Assembly (NCBI RefSeq): GCF_003994465.1
Contig: NZ_RZNX01000014.1
Location: 1-64,000, forward strand
Length of the DNA stretch: 64,000 nucleotides
Direction of reading: 5' to 3'
Origin: Paenibacillus zeisoli
GTDB taxonomy: Bacteria > Bacillota > Bacilli > Paenibacillales > Paenibacillaceae
In this document: positions 58,701 through 64,000 of the stretch, piece by piece
Layout: the number at the start of each line of letters is the position of its first letter
Numbering within the stretch: the stretch's first letter is position 1
Translations under genes and position numbers: made by a program
The notes under the pieces: model-generated
What the model saw: the letters and a program-made list of their open reading frames with translations, nothing else
Told to the model about the DNA's origin: nothing
Database searches by the model: none

Positions 58701-60571
58701 TTGTTGACGTAAAGCAGGAAGGGATCACCCCAGACCCGGAGGTTACTAAGTTTGTTAATGATGCACTTGCCAGACATCCAGAACTTACAAAGCCTGTGGG
58801 TACTACGGCAGGGGCTATCACTAAAACGAATGCTTATAATGCAGAGTCCGAACTCGGGAACTTAATTGCTGATGCTATGAAGGATACGATGGGTACAGAT
58901 TTCGCTTTTATGAACCCGGGTGGAATTCGTGCAGATCTGCCAAAAGGGAATATCACATTCTCGGATTTGGCCAAAATTCAACCTTTTGGTAACTCCTTGG
59001 TGAAGCTTCAAGTGACTGGAGCTCAGATCAAGACTCTTCTCCAGCAGCAGTGGGGAAAGAATGCGGACGGTAGTGATAATTTCAAAACCTTACAAATTTC
59101 TGGGTTGAAGTACACAGCAGACTTTAGAAGACCGGTAGAGCAAAGGGTTACAGTTCTCACCAAAGAAGACGGGACACCGATTGACGATAAAACAACTTAT
59201 ACTATAACGGTGAATAATTTTATGGCTGCGGGCGGTGACAATTATAAGGTTCTTACCCAAGGAAAAGACATTACTACAGGCACAACAGTGAACGATTTAG
59301 ATGCATTTTATAATTATATTGTGAAGAAATTTAAAGGCGGAACTATTATTTCTAGTTTACAAGGCAGAATTACGAATATTTATAATTCAGGAAACGGCGG
59401 AAGCACGCCAACCACGCCAAGTACTGGTGATACAACACCTAAGCCGAATCAAACTCCGATCTCGGTAGTCATTAAGCCGGCAGATCTGCCGAAGCCTCAG
59501 AATGGGGTGCTGAGTGTCAATGTCAACATTCCACAGAATCAGGCCAGCACAGAAGTCCTGCTGCCAGGGAATCTGAGCCAGCTTGCCGGAGATAGCCCAG
59601 TGCAGCTTAATTGGGGAACTGCTTCGCTATCGATTCCGAAAGAAGTTGTGGATAGTCTGTCAAAGCTAATCCCTTCAGAGAAGCAAAATGATTCTCTGAT
59701 CTCCTTGCAGGTTAATCAGCTTACCTCTGAGCAGGCAAGCCAAATCTCATCTGCGAACAGCTCCAATGGTGGAACGCTGCAGCCGGCCAGTCCAATCCTG
59801 GAACTGACCCTCTCAGCTAAGGACAGCAGTGGGAAGACAACCAAGCTGGATCAATTCTCCAAGCCGGTTGTATTAAACTTTCAGGTAACAGGTCAGGCGA
59901 ACCAAGCTCTGCTTGGCGTGTACTACATTCCGGACAGTGGAAGTATGCAGTATGTAGGCGGGAAGATCACAGGAAATACAATGACCGCGGAAGTTACCCA
60001 TTTTAGTAAATATGGAGTATTTGCTTACGACAAATCCTACAGTGATGTGGCGCCTGGCCACTGGGCTAACCAAGTGATCAAAGAACTTACGGCCAAGCAC
60101 ATTGTAAATGGGGTTACCGATACAAGCTTTGCCCCGGAAAAAGAGATCACCCGCGCCGAGTTCGCGGCCATGCTGGTTAGACAGCTGAACCTTAAGGCTG
60201 CCAAGCCGGTGCAGCTGGAGGATGTGAGCCAAGGCAGCTGGTATGCGGATGCCATTGCGGCAGCCTATAGTAACGGTCTCGTGAACGGCATTAGCCAGAC
60301 CGAGTTCGGTCCAGACAAGAAGATCACCCGTGAAGAAATGAGCGTTATGATGGTCAAAGCTTACAATTTTACTACGGGCAAGAATATCGGGTCAGGGTCG
60401 GTTTCATTTAAGGATAGTGAAAACATCAGTACTTGGGCTCAGGATTACGTAGGTACTGCAGTGAAGGAAGGGCTGCTTAAGGGGCGCTCAACGGATATCT
60501 TCGCACCTAAGAAGCAGGCTACTCGGGCCGAGGCTTCCCAAGTAATGTATAACTTAATTCATAAAATGTAA
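55712..60571 (+). CDS. SLH-anchored two-domain nucleotidase/cyclic phosphodiesterase
   Basis: A 1619-aa exported enzyme that should release phosphate from nucleotides outside the cell. In order: signal peptide (about 1-36, cut near AHAAAA-type site), a first metallophosphatase domain of 2',3'-cyclic phosphodiesterase type (D76-I-H78, DNGD, GNHEFNYG, SHTH), its 5'-nucleotidase C-terminal domain, a second metallophosphatase of UshA type (NDFHGQL near 725, HAGDSVG, GNHEFDQG, GDNH), a second C-terminal domain with NPGGIRADLP, a Thr/Pro/Gly linker, a beta-rich region, and three SLH repeats (from about 1443 to 1619) for cell-wall attachment. It resembles B. subtilis YfkN but with SLH anchoring. Terminators on both sides make it a single gene. 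Confidence 0.93.
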   Translation: MELNFRKGFRKAATSTLAVCVLSTQFLAGQMHAAAAEQTVPTVSLLTNQDPTNTTSADTTPADNSDLKLRIMETTDIHTNLMSYDYYKDQVSPTVGLVKTASLVKQAREEVKNTLLVDNGDLIQGTPLGTYMAKIDQLKGENAIHPVYKAMNLMGYDIATFGNHEFNYGLDFLDKSIKGASFPYVNANVYVDDHDNNSNNDKNNFTPYKILDKTYIDENGNTQTVKVGVLGLVTPQIMDWDKGNLEGKVTTKDIVATAEKFVPQMKAEGADIVIALTHSGFDASAEANTMAENAILPLSKVKGIDAITFSHTHKVFPTGDNKSLDVIFKDANGNPIAGVDNVKGTINGVAAVQAGYGGAELGIIDLTLTKDAEGHWKVSNSQSSNREIYDKVNKKPLVDADPAVENAIKVEHEATIQYANGPIGETSTPIYSYFALVKDDPSVQIVTKAQEWFVKNYIAKNAPQYKDLPILSVGAPFKAGRNGPTEYTDIAKGPIAIKSASDLYLYDNTLKAVKIKGSTVKEWLEMSAGMFNQIDPAKTEEQSLLNPKFAVFNFDVIDGVTYQVDVTKPAKYNADGTVNNANSSRIVKLQYNGKDIDPNQDFIVVTNNYRAGGGGNFPGLKGAELVVDSADENRQILMNYITEQKDINPTADKNWSILPVNGKVNVTFTTSPEAVKYLGNSTDIKYTNKTDDKGFGIYSLSLAGGTTPPDPGTPGSNVKVQILGINDFHGQLDTTSNYGAGNVGRADYLAAYLKKARATNPNTLLVHAGDSVGASAPVSSLERDKPTMEFLNMMKFDVGTLGNHEFDQGVPALLAQVKGGADSVKPEIVFDKANFDYINANALYKSPSATDYAPIVKPYVIKEIGGEKVGFIGVVTMATPSKVSPSALAGVKFVEQAPVVNAAVKELQAQGVHAIVVLAHDPASTKDGVTTGEAVDLAKAVDPDVDVIFAGDNHAKVNAVVNNKLIVQAYSYGTAYADVDLEIDPKTHDIIKKQADIVDVKQEGITPDPEVTKFVNDALARHPELTKPVGTTAGAITKTNAYNAESELGNLIADAMKDTMGTDFAFMNPGGIRADLPKGNITFSDLAKIQPFGNSLVKLQVTGAQIKTLLQQQWGKNADGSDNFKTLQISGLKYTADFRRPVEQRVTVLTKEDGTPIDDKTTYTITVNNFMAAGGDNYKVLTQGKDITTGTTVNDLDAFYNYIVKKFKGGTIISSLQGRITNIYNSGNGGSTPTTPSTGDTTPKPNQTPISVVIKPADLPKPQNGVLSVNVNIPQNQASTEVLLPGNLSQLAGDSPVQLNWGTASLSIPKEVVDSLSKLIPSEKQNDSLISLQVNQLTSEQASQISSANSSNGGTLQPASPILELTLSAKDSSGKTTKLDQFSKPVVLNFQVTGQANQALLGVYYIPDSGSMQYVGGKITGNTMTAEVTHFSKYGVFAYDKSYSDVAPGHWANQVIKELTAKHIVNGVTDTSFAPEKEITRAEFAAMLVRQLNLKAAKPVQLEDVSQGSWYADAIAAAYSNGLVNGISQTEFGPDKKITREEMSVMMVKAYNFTTGKNIGSGSVSFKDSENISTWAQDYVGTAVKEGLLKGRSTDIFAPKKQATRAEASQVMYNLIHKM

Positions 60572-60608
60572 GTTCCTTCGCCCCGAAGTTACCAAAGGAT
60601 GATCACAG

Positions 60609-60657
60609 ACACCTCTCCAGTCGTAGCCTACGATTGGAGAGGTGTTTATCTTTTTGA
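60609..60657 (+). terminator. Terminator of the nucleotidase gene
   Basis: ACACCTCTCCA with TGGAGAGGTGT (perfect 11-bp stem) enclosing TCGTA with TACGA, then TTATCTTTTT. Confidence 0.92.
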
Positions 60658-60707
60658 CAGACATGCGTCGTACTTTATGGATTTATTCTGGAATTCGCGC
60701 TAAGCCA

Positions 60708-60735
60708 TTGACATCAAATTCAAGTGATTTATACT
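60708..60735 (+). promoter_or_regulatory. Promoter of cysH-sat
   Basis: -35 TTGACA (60708-60713), 16 bp, -10 TATACT (60730-60735). Confidence 0.8.
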
Positions 60736-60746
60736 ATTAACAGTAT
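60731..60746 (+). promoter_or_regulatory. Palindrome over the cysH start site, candidate operator
   Basis: ATACTATTAACAGTAT is a 16-bp palindrome with two imperfect positions, centred on TTAA and overlapping the -10 and the predicted start. A repressor bound here would block the operon. Which regulator is unknown; CymR is one possibility for sulfur genes. Confidence 0.5.
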
Positions 60747-60812
60747 TTCTTATTCGTTTAGTTGGACTTTATCGCTTTATATCTTTATTACAACAAATTG
60801 GGGGTATACAAT

Positions 60813-61505
60813 ATGAACTTGATGGAGAAAGAAGAGCTGGTCAAGATCAAAGCAGAAGAGCTGGAAACAGCGACTCCGCAAGAGATCATCTCTTGGGCTG
60901 TTGAGACTTTTCCTAATATCACTTTTGCCTGCAGCTTTGGTGCAGAGGACGTAGTTATCGTAGATATGCTGCGGAAGATCAGCACAACGGCAGATATTTT
61001 TTATTTGGATACGGACTTCCACTTCAAAGAAACTTATGAAACCCGCGATAAGATGGCGGAGAAATATAACATCGATTTTGTACGCGTGTCACCGAAATTG
61101 ACACCTGAAGAACAAGCTGCACAGCATGGTGACCAATTGTGGCTCAGCGATCCGAATGCATGCTGTAATATCCGGAAGGTAGAACCTCTGACTCGCGTTC
61201 TGTCCACTTATGATGCCTGGATTACAGGGATTCGCCGTGACCAAGCTCCTACTCGGGCTAATGCCAAGAAAGTGGAGTATGACTACAAATTTGGCTTGAT
61301 CAAATTCAATCCAATTGCTGACTGGACCACAGAAGATGTATGGAATTACATCCGTGAGAATAATGTCGCATATAACCCGTTGCATGATCAGAACTTCCCA
61401 AGTATCGGTTGCGAATATTGTACGCGTGCTGTAATGCCGGGTGAAGATCCTCGTGCAGGCCGCTGGTCTAATTCCGAGAAGACAGAATGTGGACTTCATA
61501 AATAA
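60813..61505 (+). CDS. cysH: Phosphoadenylyl-/adenylyl-sulfate reductase
   Basis: Reduces activated sulfate to sulfite. It is 230 aa with CC (117-118), CEYC (200-203) and the catalytic C226 in ECGLH. The CC..CxxC pattern is the [4Fe-4S] signature of APS-type reductases, so it likely acts on APS directly. From ATG 60813 ([13 protein letters not shown]), 8 nt after a G-rich site; an earlier frame at 60762 has no ribosome binding site. sat follows 19 nt later and no APS kinase gene is present here. Confidence 0.93.
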   Translation: MNLMEKEELVKIKAEELETATPQEIISWAVETFPNITFACSFGAEDVVIVDMLRKISTTADIFYLDTDFHFKETYETRDKMAEKYNIDFVRVSPKLTPEEQAAQHGDQLWLSDPNACCNIRKVEPLTRVLSTYDAWITGIRRDQAPTRANAKKVEYDYKFGLIKFNPIADWTTEDVWNYIRENNVAYNPLHDQNFPSIGCEYCTRAVMPGEDPRAGRWSNSEKTECGLHK

Positions 61506-61524
61506 TAGAACAGGAGCGAATGAT

Positions 61525-62691
61525 ATGACAGCCATTTTGCCGCATGGAGGCACCCTCGTACAACGCGTTGTAGAGGGGGATGAACGGGACAAGCTTTTAC
61601 AGACTGCCAAGGAGCTTAAATCTCTGACGATCAGCTCTTGGGCTATATCTGACCTGGATCTGATTGGAGTGGGAGCCTTCTCCCCACTGACCGGATTCCT
61701 GAACGAAGAAGACTATAAGTCAGTTGTAAGTCGTATGCGTCTTGCAGACGGTACGGTGTGGAGTATCCCAATTACTCTAGCTGTTGATGAAGCCGATGCT
61801 GCTTCACTTGCGATTGGGGACAAGGTTGCTTTAATCGGTGAAGACGGAATTACCTACGGTCTGATCGATGTCGAAAGCATTTATCAGGTAGACCAATCCG
61901 AAGAGGCCAGAAACGTATTCAAGACTGACGATCAGGAGCATCCCGGAGTCAAAAAGCTTTTCGAGAAGTCTTCGACTTACGTGGGGGGACCGATTCAGGT
62001 CTTGAACCGTCCAAAGCCGGCGAAATTTGAAGAGTTCTATTTCACTCCTTCGGAGACACGCCAAATCTTTGCCGACAAGGGCTGGAGAACCGTTGTAGGT
62101 TTCCAGACTCGTAATCCGGTACACCGTGCTCATGAGTACATTCAGAAGAGTGCTATGGAAATTGTGGATGGTCTGTTCCTGAACCCACTTGTAGGCGAGA
62201 CCAAATCCGATGATGTACCCGCCAACGTACGGATGAAGAGCTACCTGGTACTTCTCGAGAATTATTATCCCAAAGACAGAGCTTTCCTCGGCGTATTCCC
62301 GGCCGCTATGCGTTATGCGGGACCTCGCGAGGCGATCTTCCATGCCATGGTTCGTAAAAACTATGGATGTACGCATTTCATCGTCGGCCGCGACCATGCT
62401 GGTGTAGGCGACTATTACGGAACCTACGAAGCTCAGCAAATCTTCTCCAACTTTACCGCTGATGAACTTGGGATCTCCCCGCTGTTCTTCGAGCACAGCT
62501 TCTTCTGCACAACTTGCGGGAATATGGCTTCAAGCAAGACCTGCCCGCATCCAAAAGAAGATCATATGACTCTCTCGGGCACGAAAGTACGCGGACTTCT
62601 GCGTGAAGGGGTTTGCCCGCCACCTGAGTTCACACGTCCTGAAGTAGCCCAGGTACTGATTGAAGGTATGAAAGAACACGTCAATTCCTAA
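61525..62691 (+). CDS. sat: Sulfate adenylyltransferase (ATP sulfurylase)
   Basis: First step of sulfate assimilation: ATP + sulfate gives APS. The catalytic [11 protein letters not shown] motif (194-204) is complete, with [12 protein letters not shown] and a Cys-rich [13 protein letters not shown] segment. At 388 aa from ATG 61525 it is the short homo-oligomeric form without kinase domain. AGGAGCG lies upstream. It feeds CysH in the same operon. Confidence 0.96.
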   Translation: MTAILPHGGTLVQRVVEGDERDKLLQTAKELKSLTISSWAISDLDLIGVGAFSPLTGFLNEEDYKSVVSRMRLADGTVWSIPITLAVDEADAASLAIGDKVALIGEDGITYGLIDVESIYQVDQSEEARNVFKTDDQEHPGVKKLFEKSSTYVGGPIQVLNRPKPAKFEEFYFTPSETRQIFADKGWRTVVGFQTRNPVHRAHEYIQKSAMEIVDGLFLNPLVGETKSDDVPANVRMKSYLVLLENYYPKDRAFLGVFPAAMRYAGPREAIFHAMVRKNYGCTHFIVGRDHAGVGDYYGTYEAQQIFSNFTADELGISPLFFEHSFFCTTCGNMASSKTCPHPKEDHMTLSGTKVRGLLREGVCPPPEFTRPEVAQVLIEGMKEHVNS

Positions 62692-62701
62692 GGTTATATT
62701 T

Positions 62702-62761
62702 GTCCACCTCGTCCCATATAGATGATTAGAATCATTTATGGGTACGGAGGTGGACTTTTTT
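62702..62761 (+). terminator. Terminator of sat overlapping the cwlD start signals
   Basis: GTCCACCTC (62702-62710) pairs with GAGGTGGAC (62747-62755); inside, CCCATA pairs with TATGGG and ATGATT with AATCAT; then six T. The 3' arm holds the cwlD Shine-Dalgarno GGAGG (62746-62750), and the T tract runs into the start codon region. Confidence 0.88.
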
Positions 62762-62762
62762 G

Positions 62763-63533
62763 ATGAGACAAGAGAAGAATCAGGTTACGGTCTGGATACA
62801 GCTAAGTCATATTAAGCGAGCTCTGATTGGACTTGCTCTGCTGGCAGTGGTAATTGGAATAGCCGCTTATGAAGTGCCATCATCAAAAGTTTGGAACTAT
62901 TGGGGGCTTCCGCTAGCGGGCCAGGTGATCGCACTGGATGCCGGACATGGCGGAGTGGATGGCGGGGCTGTGAGCAAGCAGGGATTGATCGAGAAGGATA
63001 TTAACCTGGCAGTAGCCCTTTATCTGCGTGACTATCTGCAGCAGGCCGGGGCTATAGTGGTCATGACAAGAGAAGAAGACAAGGACCTCGCGGATCCGGG
63101 TACCAAAGGGTATAGTAAGCGGAAGAGCGAGGATCTACAGCAGCGGCTTCGTTTTATCGAGGAAAAGGAAGCCAAAATGTTCGTCAGCATTCATATGAAC
63201 AGTTTTCCCTCTGACAGGTGGAGTGGGGCTCAGACATTCTACCCCGATAAACAGGTAGAGAGCGGAACTCTGGCCGATTTGGTTCAGCAGGAGCTTAGAC
63301 GAAACCTGGAGAATACAGATCGGGTAGCTAAGAGCGCAGATCATATTTACATCCTTCAATCGTTAAAGATCCCATCCATTCTTGTCGAGGTTGGCTTCTT
63401 GTCGCATCCGGTGGAGTCCAAGCTGCTGGCAGAGCAGGAGTACCAACGCAAAGTGGCTGCATCCATTTATAAAGGTATTCTCCGATACAGTTCAGGCGAG
63501 AAAACGAGCTCTTCCGCAGGAGGCGCCTCATAG
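62763..63533 (+). CDS. cwlD: Germination-specific N-acetylmuramoyl-L-alanine amidase CwlD
   Basis: Needed for muramic delta-lactam in spore cortex, so that germination enzymes can attack it. The 256-aa protein has an N-terminal membrane segment (about 19-39) and an amidase_3 domain with zinc ligands H62 (DAGHGG), E77 and H144 (SIHMNS), and catalytic E209 (VEVGFLSHP). I use ATG 62763; TTG 62760 in the T tract would be closer to the Shine-Dalgarno (9 nt versus 12). cwlD-salA is the Bacillus order, indicating a spore-former. Confidence 0.94.
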   Translation: MRQEKNQVTVWIQLSHIKRALIGLALLAVVIGIAAYEVPSSKVWNYWGLPLAGQVIALDAGHGGVDGGAVSKQGLIEKDINLAVALYLRDYLQQAGAIVVMTREEDKDLADPGTKGYSKRKSEDLQQRLRFIEEKEAKMFVSIHMNSFPSDRWSGAQTFYPDKQVESGTLADLVQQELRRNLENTDRVAKSADHIYILQSLKIPSILVEVGFLSHPVESKLLAEQEYQRKVAASIYKGILRYSSGEKTSSSAGGAS

Positions 63534-63595
63534 TGATATAATGGACTAAGTAAGATCAAGACATATATCTCTGAAATAAAGTCGAGGTGCTAATA

Positions 63596-64000
63596 TTGTT
63601 ATCAAGAGAACAAGTACAGGAAGCGCTGAGTACAGTTATTGAGCCTACAACGAAGAAGAGTTTGGCCCAGCTGCAGTGGATTCGGGATATCATGGTGAAG
63701 GAAGCCCGCGTCTCGCTGACCGTAGTGTGTGTTAAGACAGATGAGGAGACAAAGTCTACACTTGATCGTCAAATCAAAGATCAGCTCGCTGCTGCTGGAA
63801 TTAATGATGTGCACATCCGCTTCAGAGAAGCCTCAGAGCATGAGAAAGAAGAAGCAGGCATGAAACAGGCTGAACCTACTGCTGAAAGATTCAAAGGGCG
63901 TGGGGAGGGTCTTGAGGACCTGCCGCTGCTTGACCCGGCTTCCAAGGTGAACTTTATAGCCGTAGCCAGTGGTAAAGGCGGGGTAGGGAAGTCGACCGTT
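63596..64000 (+). CDS. salA: Mrp/SalA-family P-loop ATPase (5' part)
   Basis: The gene runs past the window; 135 codons are seen. From TTG 63596, 6-7 nt after GAGGTG, the N-terminal domain (about 1-85) is a MIP18/DUF59 fold, followed by a charged linker and the deviant Walker A GKGGVGKST (126-134) of Mrp/ApbC ATPases. Members handle Fe-S clusters; the B. subtilis member at this place, SalA, relieves ScoC repression of exoprotease genes. Which role applies cannot be told from this part. It follows cwlD as in Bacillus. Confidence 0.9.
   Translation, partial: MLSREQVQEALSTVIEPTTKKSLAQLQWIRDIMVKEARVSLTVVCVKTDEETKSTLDRQIKDQLAAAGINDVHIRFREASEHEKEEAGMKQAEPTAERFKGRGEGLEDLPLLDPASKVNFIAVASGKGGVGKSTV

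Overview
The window is a 64 kb stretch of a Firmicutes core chromosome, most probably from Paenibacillus or a close relative. The evidence is gene order close to the Bacillus subtilis ctsR-to-salA region, CtsR/McsA/McsB/ClpC, SigH, DisA, CwlD and SalA proteins of Bacillales type, a Cys T-box, and an S-layer-anchored (SLH) enzyme. Every real gene except one at 9001-9396 is on the + strand. There are no rRNA or tRNA genes, no prophage, no insertion sequence with a transposase and no CRISPR array.

Layout. (1) 1-9.4 kb: a 55-aa orphan gene, the CtsR-controlled ctsR-mcsA-mcsB-clpC heat-shock operon with a textbook CtsR operator, then radA-disA-pssA. (2) 9.4-18.5 kb: a PIN/TRAM protein, ispD-ispF (isoprenoids), gltX, a T-box whose specifier reads UGC (Cys) in front of cysE-cysS-mrnC, then rlmB and rae1. 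(3) 18.5-31.5 kb: sigH, rpmG-secE-nusG, rplK-rplA, the L10 leader with rplJ-rplL, a methyltransferase gene, rpoB-rpoC. (4) 31.6-36.4 kb: the str operon (rplGB-rpsL-rpsG-fusA-tuf). (5) 36.6-52.05 kb: one long S10-spc-alpha superoperon from rpsJ to rplQ, including secY, adk, map, infA and rpoA. (6) 52.05-53.1 kb: a GC-rich intergenic block made of structured repeats, where many relatives carry ECF-transporter genes. (7) 53.1-64 kb: truA, a Zn-ribbon protein, rplM-rpsI behind an L13-type leader, a 1619-aa SLH-anchored two-domain nucleotidase/phosphodiesterase, cysH-sat (sulfate assimilation), cwlD (spore cortex) and the 5' end of salA.

Most of the window is the transcription and translation machinery, with protein quality control, c-di-AMP synthesis and cysteine supply attached. 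Regulation visible in the DNA includes the CtsR operator, the Cys T-box, L10 and L13 leaders, a candidate rpsJ leader, many sigma-A-like promoters and many intrinsic terminators. Several core genes (rplJ, rpoB, rpoC, rpsE) start with TTG.

The least explained material is a repeat family at two loci 36 kb apart (16.5-17.1 kb and 52.06-53.1 kb). Each locus has a five-copy tandem array of hairpin units (about 84 bp and 77 bp) with compensatory base changes, plus near-identical copies of a two-hairpin element. One copy of that element supplies the ribosome binding site of truA. Other points are ribosomal protein S12 carrying Arg56 and Ala104 at two positions linked to streptomycin response, and a sat terminator whose 3' arm is also the cwlD Shine-Dalgarno sequence.
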